A stretch of DNA of 64,000 nucleotides, from assembly GCF_014192575.1 (NCBI RefSeq), contig NZ_JACHYC010000005.1, positions 248,001 to 312,000 of the forward strand, in the 5' to 3' direction. This document shows positions 54,378 to 62,243 of this stretch, in pieces. A model generated the notes under the pieces. That model was given only the letters and a program-made list of their open reading frames with translations, made no database searches and was not told the DNA's origin. This stretch comes from Variovorax sp. Sphag1AA. GTDB lineage: Bacteria > Pseudomonadota > Gammaproteobacteria > Burkholderiales > Burkholderiaceae_C. A program made the translations under genes and the position numbers. Each line of letters begins with the position of its first letter. The first letter of the stretch is position 1.

Positions 54378-55061
54378 TTAGCGGACGGTCTTGAGGCGGT
54401 GGTCCGCCGCGTCGGCAATGACACCGGGCGCGTCCGGCGATGCGGAACGCGCGAGGATGTTGTCAAAGCCGGCATTGGCGCGCTCGAGCGATTCGGGCGA
54501 GCGCAGGAAGCGCGCTTCGTAGTGCAAGGCGAGGATCAGCGCGTGGATCTCGAAGGCAATCTGCTTTTCGTCGGCCTCTTCGCGAAGGTGCCCCTCGGCC
54601 TTGGCCTGCACCACCGCGCGGTACATCGCGGCCAGCCAGGTGTTCACCGAATCGGCCAGCGCATCGCGCACCGGACCGGGCCGGTCATCGAACTCCACCG
54701 CACCGCTGATGTAGATGCAGCCGGAATCGATTTCGGCCGAGGTGCGCTTCATCCAGTTGGCGAACAGGGCGCGCAAACGGGGCAGTCCGCGCTCCGCCTC
54801 GAGTGCCGGGTAGAACACCTCCTGCTCGAAGCGCGTGTGGTATTCGCGCACCACCGAAATCTGCAGTTCTTCGCGTGAGCCGAAGTGAGCGAAGACGCCC
54901 GACTTGCTCATTTGCGTGACCTCCGCGATCGCGCCGATGGACAGACCTTCGAGGCCGATCTGAGCTGCGAGATTCAGGGCCGCATCGATGATGACGGCCT
55001 TGGTCTGCTGCCCTTTCTGGGGCGCGCGAGCAGTTTTGGCGGAGGCGGGGCGAGGTGACAT
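54378..55061 (-). CDS. TetR-family regulator of the beta-oxidation operon
   Basis: 227 residues. The helix-turn-helix is GLEGLSIGAIAEVTQMSKSG through VFAHFGSREELQ. The ligand domain is all-helical with FWNLPPEA-unlike, acidic surfaces (RTSAEIDSGCIYISGAVEFD), matching TetR regulators that sense acyl-CoA. It heads the fad cluster, 65 bp before fadE. A near-perfect 12-bp palindrome lies 19 bp upstream of its start and is a likely autoregulatory site. Confidence 0.88.
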   Translation of the reverse strand: MSPRPASAKTARAPQKGQQTKAVIIDAALNLAAQIGLEGLSIGAIAEVTQMSKSGVFAHFGSREELQISVVREYHTRFEQEVFYPALEAERGLPRLRALFANWMKRTSAEIDSGCIYISGAVEFDDRPGPVRDALADSVNTWLAAMYRAVVQAKAEGHLREEADEKQIAFEIHALILALHYEARFLRSPESLERANAGFDNILARSASPDAPGVIADAADHRLKTVR

Positions 55062-55080
55062 CGAACTGTCAAAAAATAAA

Positions 55081-55092
55081 ACGAACGGTCGT
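55081..55092. promoter_or_regulatory. Candidate TetR operator
   Basis: ACGAACGGTCGT is palindromic at ten of twelve positions (ACGA-x-CG-x-TCGT), the shape of many TetR-family operators. It is placed 20-31 bp upstream of the tetR ATG in the gap before the divergent gene at 55222. Confidence 0.5.
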
Positions 55093-55221
55093 ACTATTTT
55101 GCAGGAGTTTTCCTCCTTCGGAAAGCAGAAAGACCTCTAACTTTGCTTGGTCTTTCCTGGGCCTGGAACTTCCCCCGTCGGGCAACGACAAAGACGACCT
55201 TGTCCACTAGAAAGAGATCCC

Positions 55222-55623
55222 ATGGGAGTCGTTGCCGCTGTCCTGTTCGTTGTTCTGCTGTCGATGTCGCTGTTGGCCACCTTGAACTGGTCGCTGCTTG
55301 CCGCGACGGCCGACATCTCGCTCGGATTCACCCAGGTGCATGCGCCGCTCGGGCTGGTCATGCTGGGGCTCACGGCGATCATGGGATTGTTCTTCTTCGC
55401 CTACGTGATCTTCCTGCAGGGGTCGATCCTTTTCGAAACGCGCCGGCACACCAAGGAAATGCAGGCCCAGCGCGAACTCGCTGACAGGGCGGAAGCATCG
55501 CGATTCACCGAGCTGCGCGGCTTCCTGAATGCACAGGAAAGCGCGCAAATGGCCCGCCATGTGGAGCGCCACGATGCGTTGCTCCTGCGCATCGGGCAAC
55601 TCGAAGACCGCCTCAGAGCTTGA
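55222..55623 (+). CDS. Small membrane protein, LapA-like arrangement
   Basis: 133 residues from the ATG at 55222 (MGVVAAVLFVVLLSMSLLAT). Two membrane segments (about 2-22 and 40-70, with a short loop) are followed by a coiled-coil cytoplasmic tail (RRHTKEMQAQRELADRAEAS onward). The architecture resembles LapA/YciS proteins but the signature is weak. It is divergent from tetR and overlaps the FAH hydrolase stop by 11 bp. Confidence 0.65.
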   Translation: MGVVAAVLFVVLLSMSLLATLNWSLLAATADISLGFTQVHAPLGLVMLGLTAIMGLFFFAYVIFLQGSILFETRRHTKEMQAQRELADRAEASRFTELRGFLNAQESAQMARHVERHDALLLRIGQLEDRLRA

Positions 55624-56461
55624 AGGGAACCACTTCCTGGCGCTGCTCGCCCAGGCCTTCGATCCCGAGCGTCATCACGTCGCCCTTCTTCAGGTAGAGC
55701 GGCGGCTTCATGCCGAGACCGACGCCGGGCGGCGTGCCGGTGGTGATGACGTCACCGGGCATCAGCGTCATGAACTGGCTCAGGTAGCTCACGATCTTCG
55801 CGACGTTGAAGATCATGGTCTTCGTGCTGCCGGTCTGCATGCGCTTGCCGTTGAGGTCGAGCCACATCGAGAGCTTCTGCGGATTGGGCACGTCGTCGCG
55901 CGTGACCAGCCACGGACCGATCGGGCCGAAGGTATCGCAGCCCTTGCCCTTGTCCCACGTACCGCCGCGCTCGATCTGGAATTCGCGCTCGCTCACGTCA
56001 TTGATGACGCAGTAACCGGCGACGTAGTTGAGCGCATCCTTCTGCGACACATAGCGGGCGCGCGCACCGATCACCACGCCGAGTTCGACTTCCCAGTCGC
56101 TCTTGACCGAACCCTTGGGCAGCATGACCGGATCGTCCGGCCCCTGGATGCAGCTCGTCGCCTTCATGAAGACCACCGGTTCCGCCGGAATGGGTAGGCC
56201 CGATTCCGCTGCGTGGTCCGCGTAGTTGAGGCCGATGGCGATGAACTTGCCGACGTTCGCGACCGGGCTGCCATAGCGCGGCTTGCCCTTGACGAGCGGG
56301 AGCTTGTCGACCTTGACCTTGCGCAGCTTGGCGAGCGCGGCGTCGCTGAGCTGCTCGGGCCCGATGTCCTTGACCACCGCGCTCAGGTCGCGCAGCTTGC
56401 CATCGCCATCGATGAGGCCCGGCTTCTCCTTGCCAGGGTTGCCATAGCGAACGAGTTTCAT
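55613..56461 (-). CDS. Fumarylacetoacetate hydrolase family protein (likely diketo-deoxy sugar acid hydrolase)
   Basis: 282 residues. The FAH motifs are IAIGLNYADHAAESG, VVFMKATSCIQGP and the metal-binding SDWEVELGVVIG, with ITTGTPPGVGLGMKPP near the end. The nearest known roles are hydrolysis of 2,4-diketo-3-deoxy-L-fuconate or -rhamnonate. It sits with two SDR genes and across from GntR, the UxaA-type dehydratase and an Ldh-type dehydrogenase, which fits that assignment. Ureidoglycolate lyase and acylpyruvase are other possibilities. Confidence 0.85.
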   Translation of the reverse strand: MKLVRYGNPGKEKPGLIDGDGKLRDLSAVVKDIGPEQLSDAALAKLRKVKVDKLPLVKGKPRYGSPVANVGKFIAIGLNYADHAAESGLPIPAEPVVFMKATSCIQGPDDPVMLPKGSVKSDWEVELGVVIGARARYVSQKDALNYVAGYCVINDVSEREFQIERGGTWDKGKGCDTFGPIGPWLVTRDDVPNPQKLSMWLDLNGKRMQTGSTKTMIFNVAKIVSYLSQFMTLMPGDVITTGTPPGVGLGMKPPLYLKKGDVMTLGIEGLGEQRQEVVPFKL

Positions 56462-56494
56462 CAGTCTGTCCTTTCGTTGTGCGTGATATCAGTG

Positions 56495-57241
56495 TCAGTA
56501 AGTGGAACGGCCGCCGGAGAGGTCGAACACGGCGCCGGTCGAGAACGAGCAATCCTCGGTACAGAGCCATGCGACCATCGCCGCGATCTCCTCGATCTTG
56601 CCAAAGCGGCCCATCGGGATTTTCGACAGCATGAAGGCGATGTGGTCCGGCGTCATCTGGTCGAAGATCGCGGTCTTCACCGCGGCAGGCGTCACGCAGT
56701 TGACGCGCACCCCCGTGTCGGCGAGCTCCTTGCCGAGCGATTTGGTAAGCGCGATCAATCCGGCCTTGCTTGCGCTGTAGGCGCTGGCGTTGGGGTTGCC
56801 GTCCTTGCCCGCGACCGAGGCGATGTTGACGATGCGCCCGAAGCCTTGCGAGCGCATCTGGCCCACGACTTCGCGGCAGCAGATGAAGGGGCCATTCAGA
56901 TTGACGTCGATCACCTGCCGCCATGCGTCGACCGGGTAGTCCCAGAGCCGGGTGTTCGGCCCGGTGATGCCAGCGCTGTTGACGAGCGCATCGATACGCC
57001 CGGCCTGCGCCAGCGTCGCCGCGACCGCCTTCGCAACCGAAGGCTGCTGGGTCACGTCGACGGTGAGCGCAAAGGCCTTGGCGCCCAGCGACCAGGCGGC
57101 CTTGGTCGCCGCTTCGCCGTTGCAATCCCAGATGGTCACGCTTCCGCCGGAGGCCAGCAGGCGTTGCGCGATGCCGTAGCCGAGCCCGGTCGCACCGCCG
57201 GTGATGACGGCGTGCCGGCCGGAGAAGTCGAGCTGGTTCAT
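56495..57241 (-). CDS. SDR oxidoreductase (sugar or sugar-acid dehydrogenase)
   Basis: 248 residues from the ATG at 57241 (MNQLDFSGRHAVITGGATGL), whose ATGA overlaps the stop of the next SDR. The cofactor motif is TGGATGLGYGIAQRLL; the catalytic Ser is in NIASVAGKDGNPN and Tyr-x3-Lys is in SAYSASKAGLIALTKSLG. In this cluster an L-fucose or related sugar dehydrogenase role is plausible. Confidence 0.87.
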   Translation of the reverse strand: MNQLDFSGRHAVITGGATGLGYGIAQRLLASGGSVTIWDCNGEAATKAAWSLGAKAFALTVDVTQQPSVAKAVAATLAQAGRIDALVNSAGITGPNTRLWDYPVDAWRQVIDVNLNGPFICCREVVGQMRSQGFGRIVNIASVAGKDGNPNASAYSASKAGLIALTKSLGKELADTGVRVNCVTPAAVKTAIFDQMTPDHIAFMLSKIPMGRFGKIEEIAAMVAWLCTEDCSFSTGAVFDLSGGRSTY

Positions 57242-57972
57242 ATCGTGATGCCGCCGTCGACCGAATAGGCCTGCCCGGTGACGAACTGCGATTCGTCGCT
57301 TGCGAGGAACACGACCAGGGGCGCAATCTCCTCCGCCTGCGCGAGGCGTCCCATCGGCTGCCGCGCGATGAAAGCCTTGCGCGCTTCCACCGGGTCGACA
57401 TTGGCGTTGATCCGGTCGGCAAGCGATGGCGTGTCGACCGTGCCGGGACACACAGCATTGCAGCGAACGCCCTGTGCCACATAGTCCGCGGCGATGCTCT
57501 TGGTCAAGCCGATGACGGCCGCCTTGGTGGTGCCGTACACGCAGCGGTTCGGCAGTCCCTTGATGCTCGAACACACGCTGGCCATGTTGATGATGCTGCC
57601 CTGCCCCTTTGCAAGCATGCCCGGCAGCACCGCCTTGATCATGCGGAACTGCGCGCGCACGTTGAGGTGGAAGGCGAAGTCGAGGTCGTCGTCGCTCGCC
57701 TGGAGCGCTGCTCCGTTGTGCACCACGCCCGCGCAATTGAAGAGCACGTCGAGCGCGGGGATGCCCTTGACGAAAGCACCGATCGCGTCCTTGTCGAGCA
57801 CGTCGAGCTTCGCGACGTGGATGTTGGCGATGCCTGCAAAGCGCTCGAGCAGTTTCTCGTTCACGTCGGTCGCCCAGACTTGCGCGCCCTCTGCCGCAAG
57901 CGCGAGCGCGCTTGCGTGGCCTATGCCCTGCCCGGCCGCGGTCACGAGCGCGGTCTTGCCCTGGAGTCTCAT
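57238..57972 (-). CDS. SDR dehydrogenase, 2-keto-3-deoxy-L-fuconate dehydrogenase-like
   Basis: 244 residues from the ATG at 57972 (MRLQGKTALVTAAGQGIGHA). Motifs are TAAGQGIGHASALALA, FNCAGVVHNG, the catalytic Ser in NMASVCSSIKGLPN and Tyr-x3-Lys in CVYGTTKAAVIG. It resembles DHRS6/BDH2-type SDRs and the bacterial 2-keto-3-deoxy-L-fuconate dehydrogenase. It is first in the minus-strand half of the locus and divergent from the GntR regulator. Confidence 0.87.
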   Translation of the reverse strand: MRLQGKTALVTAAGQGIGHASALALAAEGAQVWATDVNEKLLERFAGIANIHVAKLDVLDKDAIGAFVKGIPALDVLFNCAGVVHNGAALQASDDDLDFAFHLNVRAQFRMIKAVLPGMLAKGQGSIINMASVCSSIKGLPNRCVYGTTKAAVIGLTKSIAADYVAQGVRCNAVCPGTVDTPSLADRINANVDPVEARKAFIARQPMGRLAQAEEIAPLVVFLASDESQFVTGQAYSVDGGITI

Positions 57973-58070
57973 GGAGTGTCCTCGTTGAAGCTTGTGGAAT
58001 GGCCTTCTGTCGCAGCGGCTGAAGCGTTCAGGGTTTCGCCCGATGGCTGCCGCACGTCGCGCTCCGTATT

Positions 58071-58101
58071 CTGAATTGGCCTGACCACTTGTCCAATTCA
58101 G
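58071..58101. promoter_or_regulatory. Candidate GntR operator
   Basis: CTGAATTGG (58071-58079) and CCAATTCAG (58093-58101) form a perfect 9-bp inverted repeat with 13 bp between. It lies in the divergent gap between the SDR start (57972) and the GntR start (58138), so one site could control both halves of the cluster. Confidence 0.6.
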
Positions 58102-58137
58102 GGACAACCCTAGAGCCCCATCCCAGAGCCCCACGCC

Positions 58138-58839
58138 GTGCCTCTCCAGACCGTCGAGCCCCGTCGCCTCTACCGACAGATCGCCGACCAGCTTCGCACA
58201 CTGATCGCGAGCGGCGAGTTCGCGGTCGGCGACCGTCTGCCGGCCGAGCGCGATCTCTCCAACCAGCTCGGCGTGAGCCGCCCTTCGGTGCGCGAGGCCC
58301 TCATCGCGCTGGAGGTCGAAGGCTGGGTCGAAGTGCGCACGGGCTCGGGCGTCTACGTGCTCGATCGTGCGAATCGTGCCGCCGAGCCGGTGGCTGCTGC
58401 GGAATGGGGCCCGCTCGAACTCATTCGCGCGCGCCGCGTGGTCGAGGGTGAGACTGCAGCGCTCGCAGCAACGCTCGGCAAGCGCAAGGATGTCGATGCG
58501 ATGACGCGTGCGATCAACGCCATGCGCGACATGGCTGACCGCAACGTCATGCCGCTCGAAGGCGACCGCGCCTTCCATCTCGCGATCGTCGACGCCTGCG
58601 GCAACGTGGTGCTGTCGGAGACGGTGCAAGCCTTCTGGGACTCGCGCAAGGGTCCGATCTTCACGCGGCTCGGCGGCTACTTCGAAACCGTCAAGTCGTG
58701 GCGCAGCGCCATCGCCGAGCATGAAGCGATCCGCGATGCTGTCGCCGACCGTGATGCCGACGCCGCTCGCCGTGCAATGCACGAGCACATGGACAAGTCG
58801 CACCAGCGATTCAGCGCGAGCTGGCGCAAGGCAAGATGA
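58138..58839 (+). CDS. GntR/FadR-family transcriptional regulator
   Basis: 233 residues from a GTG. The winged helix is LRTLIASGEFAVGDRLPAER through VSRPSVREALIALEVEGW. The C-terminal FCD domain (about 90-230) has the metal-binding His pattern in DRAFHLAIVDACGN and ADAARRAMHEHMDK. FCD regulators of this type respond to hexuronates and other sugar acids, matching the flanking genes. Followed by a hairpin-rich 141-bp gap. Confidence 0.92.
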   Translation: MPLQTVEPRRLYRQIADQLRTLIASGEFAVGDRLPAERDLSNQLGVSRPSVREALIALEVEGWVEVRTGSGVYVLDRANRAAEPVAAAEWGPLELIRARRVVEGETAALAATLGKRKDVDAMTRAINAMRDMADRNVMPLEGDRAFHLAIVDACGNVVLSETVQAFWDSRKGPIFTRLGGYFETVKSWRSAIAEHEAIRDAVADRDADAARRAMHEHMDKSHQRFSASWRKAR

Positions 58840-58849
58840 CCACCCCCAG

Positions 58850-58965
58850 CCTCGCCCACTGCGTGTGGCTCTGCACCCCCTCAAGGGGGCAATCCCTGCG
58901 GCCCGGCAAAGCCGGTTCCGCGGGATTCCACGAAGGGGCCTGGCTTCGCCGGCCTCGCAGCGACA
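58850..58965. repeat. REP-like hairpin cluster between gntR and the dehydratase gene
   Basis: The gap contains CCCCC-TCAA-GGGGG (58876-58889) followed by further complementary GC-rich stretches built on CCCGGC / GCCGG and GGCC / GGCC. The style matches mosaic intergenic repeats seen many times in Comamonadaceae genomes. It may act as a transcript stabiliser or attenuator between the regulator and the enzymes. I saw no second full copy in this window. Confidence 0.5.
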
Positions 58966-58980
58966 ACCAAAAGAGGAAAT

Positions 58981-60507
58981 ATGAATCCGTTCATCCGACT
59001 CCATCCCGCCGATGACGTCGTGATCGCGCGCGGCCAGTTGCTCGGCGGCACGCCCGTCGAAGGCGTGACCGCACGCGGCCTGATCCCGCCGGGTCACAAG
59101 ATCGCAGTGCGCGCGATCGCGCAGGGCGAGCCCGTGCGTCGCTACAACCAGATCATCGGCTTCGCGAGCCGGCCGATCGCGCCCGGCGAACACGTGCACA
59201 CGCACAACCTCGACATGGGGCCGGACAAGGGCCACTTCGATCGCGACTACGCCTTCGGCGCCGATGTGAAGACGCCGCCTGCGCGTCGCGAAGCGAGCTT
59301 CATGGGCATTCGCCGTGCCGATGGACGCGTGGCGACGCGCAACTACATCGGCGTGCTGACCAGCGTGAACTGCTCGGCCACTGCCGCGCGCGCGATCGCG
59401 GACCACTACTCGCGCAAGACCAATCCGGCGGCGCTCGCGGACTATCCGAACGTCGACGGCGTGGTCGCGCTCACGCACGGCACCGGCTGCGGCATGGACA
59501 CCGGCGGGCTTGGCATGCAGATCCTCGAACGCACGCTCACCGGCTACGCCACGCACCCCAACTTCGCGGCCGTTCTCGTCGTCGGGCTGGGCTGCGAGGC
59601 GAACCAGATCAATGCATGGCTCGCGACCGGCAATCTCAAGGAAGGCGAGAACCTACGCGTGTTCAACATCCAGGACACCGGCGGGACGCGCAAGACGGTC
59701 GAGAAAGGCATCGCGCTGATCGACGAGATGCTGCCGCGCGCCAATGCGGTGAAGCGCGAGCCCTGCAGCGCATCGCACATCACGATCGGCCTGCAGTGCG
59801 GCGGCTCGGATGGCTATTCGGGCATCAGCGCCAATCCTGCGCTCGGCGCGGCGGTGGATCTGCTGGTGGCGCATGGCGGCACTGCCATCCTTTCCGAAAC
59901 GCCGGAGGTCTACGGTGCAGAGCATTTGCTCACGCGGCGCGCGGTGCGCCGCGAGGTCGGCGAAAAGCTCGTCGAGCGCATCCGTTGGTGGGAGCACTAC
60001 ACCGCCATCAACGAGGGCGAGATGAACAACAACCCCTCCCCCGGCAACAAGGCAGGCGGGCTGACGACCATCCTCGAGAAGTCGCTCGGCGCGGTCGCCA
60101 AGGGCGGGACCAGCAACCTCGAGGCGGTGTACGAATACGCCGAGCCGGTCACCTCACACGGCTTCGTCTACATGGACACGCCCGGCTACGACCCGGTCAG
60201 TGCCACCGGGCAGGTGGCGGGCGGCGCGAACATGATCTGCTTCACCACCGGCCGCGGCTCGGCGTACGGCTGCGCGCCCTCGCCTTCGCTCAAGCTCGCG
60301 ACCAACTCGGCACTCTGGCAGCGGCAGGAAGAGGACATGGACATCAATTGCGGGGAAATCGTCGAAGGCACGGTGTCGATCCAGGAAATGGGGCAACGAA
60401 TCTTCGAGCTTGTGCTGGCGACTGCGTCCGGCGAGCCTTCGAAGAGTGAGAAGCACGGCTACGGCCAGAACGAATTCGTGCCGTGGCAAGTCGGCGCAGT
60501 CATGTAG
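58981..60507 (+). CDS. UxaA-family dehydratase (altronate/galactarate dehydratase type)
   Basis: 508 residues. The N-terminal SAF domain (about 1-75) is followed by the UxaA catalytic part: RNYIGVLTSVNCSATAARAI, THGTGCGMDTGGLGMQILER, GLGCEANQINAWL, LQCGGSDGYSGISANPALG and MDTPGYDPVSATGQVAGGAN. The conserved Cys residues for an Fe-type centre are present. Members dehydrate sugar acids to 2-keto-3-deoxy products. Here it probably feeds the SDR and FAH hydrolase across the regulator. The exact sugar acid is not determined. Confidence 0.92.
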   Translation: MNPFIRLHPADDVVIARGQLLGGTPVEGVTARGLIPPGHKIAVRAIAQGEPVRRYNQIIGFASRPIAPGEHVHTHNLDMGPDKGHFDRDYAFGADVKTPPARREASFMGIRRADGRVATRNYIGVLTSVNCSATAARAIADHYSRKTNPAALADYPNVDGVVALTHGTGCGMDTGGLGMQILERTLTGYATHPNFAAVLVVGLGCEANQINAWLATGNLKEGENLRVFNIQDTGGTRKTVEKGIALIDEMLPRANAVKREPCSASHITIGLQCGGSDGYSGISANPALGAAVDLLVAHGGTAILSETPEVYGAEHLLTRRAVRREVGEKLVERIRWWEHYTAINEGEMNNNPSPGNKAGGLTTILEKSLGAVAKGGTSNLEAVYEYAEPVTSHGFVYMDTPGYDPVSATGQVAGGANMICFTTGRGSAYGCAPSPSLKLATNSALWQRQEEDMDINCGEIVEGTVSIQEMGQRIFELVLATASGEPSKSEKHGYGQNEFVPWQVGAVM

Positions 60508-60519
60508 GAAAAAGAGATC

Positions 60520-61578
60520 ATGTCCAGAACCATTCAGGCCACCATCCTGCGAAAGCAAGTCGCAGCCATCGTCCAGGCGGCAGGGAGTTCCCCGGCCGAG
60601 GCCGAGCAAGTCGCAGCCAATCTCGTCCTGGCCAATCTGAGCGGGCACGATTCGCACGGCGTCGGCATGGTGCCGCGTTATGTCGACGCTGTGGCCGAGG
60701 GCGGGCTCAAGCCGAACGCCTCGATCAGGGTCAAGCTCGATGCAGGCGCGATGCTCGCCATCGACGGTCAGCACGGCTACGGCCAGATCGTCGGCGTGCA
60801 GGCGATGGAGCTCGGCATCGCACGCGCGAAGCAGAACGGCAGCTGCATCGTCTCGCTCGCTGAATCGCATCATCTGGGGCGTATCGGCCATTTCGCGGAG
60901 ATGGCAACGTCGCAAGGCCTGGTTTCGATGCACTTCGTGAACGTGCTGTCGCGGCCGGTGGTCGCACCGTGGGGCGGCGGCGACGGGCGCTTCGGCACGA
61001 ACCCCTGCTGCATCGGCGTGCCACTCGCAGGCGCACAGCCGTTCATCCTCGATTTCGCGACCAGCCGCGTGGCGCAAGGCAAGATGCGCGTCGCGCACAA
61101 CAAGGGCGAGCACGTGCCGACCGGCTATCTGATCGACGAGCACGGCGCGCCGACGACCGATCCGGGCGTGGTCGTCGTTCCGCAGAGCAACGGTCTCTTC
61201 GGTGCACTCATGACTTTCGGCGAGCACAAGGGCTATGGCATGGCGGTGGCCTGCGAACTGCTCGGTGGCGCACTCACCGGGGGCGGTACATGGCATCGGC
61301 CGGCCGATACGGCGCGTACGGTGCTCAACGGGATGCTCACCGTTCTCATCGACCCCGCAAAGCTCGGCACGCAGGCGGCCTTCGAGCAGGAGGCCACAGC
61401 CTTCATCGAGTGGCTGCGCCAGAGTCCGCCGGGCGCCGGCTTCGAGGCGGTTCAGATCGCCGGCGAGCCAGAACGCCAGGCGCGCGCAACCCGTGAGCAA
61501 GAGGGCATCTGGCTCGACGACGCCACCTGGCGCGAGATCGTCGAAGCAGGAAAAAAGGTCGGCGTTACCGTCGATTGA
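60520..61578 (+). CDS. Ldh/MDH-family NAD(P)-dependent dehydrogenase
   Basis: 352 residues of the malate/L-lactate/ureidoglycolate dehydrogenase type-2 family (Pfam Ldh_2). Typical phrases are NLSGHDSHGVGMVPRYVDAV, GIARAKQNGSCIVSLAESHH and EHKGYGMAVACELLGGALTG, with the catalytic His in DSHG. It oxidises a 2-hydroxy acid or reduces a 2-oxo acid in the sugar-acid pathway. It starts 12 bp after the dehydratase stop. Confidence 0.92.
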   Translation: MSRTIQATILRKQVAAIVQAAGSSPAEAEQVAANLVLANLSGHDSHGVGMVPRYVDAVAEGGLKPNASIRVKLDAGAMLAIDGQHGYGQIVGVQAMELGIARAKQNGSCIVSLAESHHLGRIGHFAEMATSQGLVSMHFVNVLSRPVVAPWGGGDGRFGTNPCCIGVPLAGAQPFILDFATSRVAQGKMRVAHNKGEHVPTGYLIDEHGAPTTDPGVVVVPQSNGLFGALMTFGEHKGYGMAVACELLGGALTGGGTWHRPADTARTVLNGMLTVLIDPAKLGTQAAFEQEATAFIEWLRQSPPGAGFEAVQIAGEPERQARATREQEGIWLDDATWREIVEAGKKVGVTVD

Positions 61579-61598
61579 GGGGTTTTCGATGCGTTTCA

Positions 61599-61622
61599 GC
61601 GCCCGGCGGCACCGCCGGCGCG
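61599..61622 (+). terminator. Hairpin after the Ldh-type gene
   Basis: CCGGCGG (61603-61609) and CCGCCGG (61612-61618) pair with a two-base loop; a bulged GCGC/GCGC extension lengthens the stem. No T-run follows directly, so it is a weak terminator at best. The rest of 61579-61827 shows nothing I can name. Confidence 0.45.
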
Positions 61623-61827
61623 CTGGTCGATTGTTTCCAATTTGGTGACGCCGCGCTTCTTTTTCTGCGGGTTTTTACCTAGAAAAAGCGCGCAAACTTC
61701 ATCCCACGGACCAGCCAGCAAGCTGATCTGGACGAACAGGCACTGAGCGCTGTGGCCCCCGAGAAGGGATGGCGACACACCCCGCGACCGGTTCGGAATC
61801 GTCCAAAACGCATTGAAGGAACCTGAC

Positions 61828-62178
61828 ATGAACACCTCGAAGATCCTCGCAGCGGCTGCGCTCTCCCTCCTGGCTGTCGCTGGCGCCAACGCCGAAACCT
61901 ATGACGGCGTGCATCCCCTGACCACGGCCAACAGCCGCGCCGACGTCCAAGGTGGCGCCGTAGCTGCCGCCCGTGCCGGCAATGAATACGGTGACGCAGC
62001 CGACGCAGGCGTGGAAACCGTCGCATCGACGACCAACCGCGCCGTCGTGAAGGAACAAGCTGTCGCAGCTGCCCACAACCCGCTGCAAAGCCTTGACCGT
62101 CGCGCCTTCTACCGCGACCAAGTGCCGGCGGCTTACCTGAAGCCGAAGGTTTCTTTCACCCGCCAAGCCGCCCTGTAA
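61828..62178 (+). CDS. Small secreted alanine-rich protein of a Variovorax-type family
   Basis: 116 residues from the ATG at 61828, preceded by AAGGA. A signal peptide (MNTSKILAAAALSLLAVAGA) ends at ANAE. The mature part repeats a loose motif: SRADVQGGAVAAARA and NRAVVKEQAVAAAHN. It ends FYRDQVPAAYLKPKV and QAAL. I recall related short proteins in many copies in Variovorax, sometimes misnamed helicase SNF2. The function is unknown. It stands alone before a strong terminator. Confidence 0.75.
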   Translation: MNTSKILAAAALSLLAVAGANAETYDGVHPLTTANSRADVQGGAVAAARAGNEYGDAADAGVETVASTTNRAVVKEQAVAAAHNPLQSLDRRAFYRDQVPAAYLKPKVSFTRQAAL

Positions 62179-62196
62179 TCAGCGTCGGGGCCAAAG

Positions 62197-62233
62197 AAAG
62201 CCGGGACCGCAGCAATGCGGCCTCGGCTTTTTT
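62197..62233 (+). terminator. Terminator of the small secreted protein gene
   Basis: A long hairpin (arms 62198-62211 and 62216-62229, core AAGCCG / CGGCTT with small mismatches, loop GCAA) is followed by TTTTTT to 62233. It lies 20 bp past the stop and also separates the convergent TAXI gene. Confidence 0.88.
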
Positions 62234-62243
62234 CATGCGCGGG

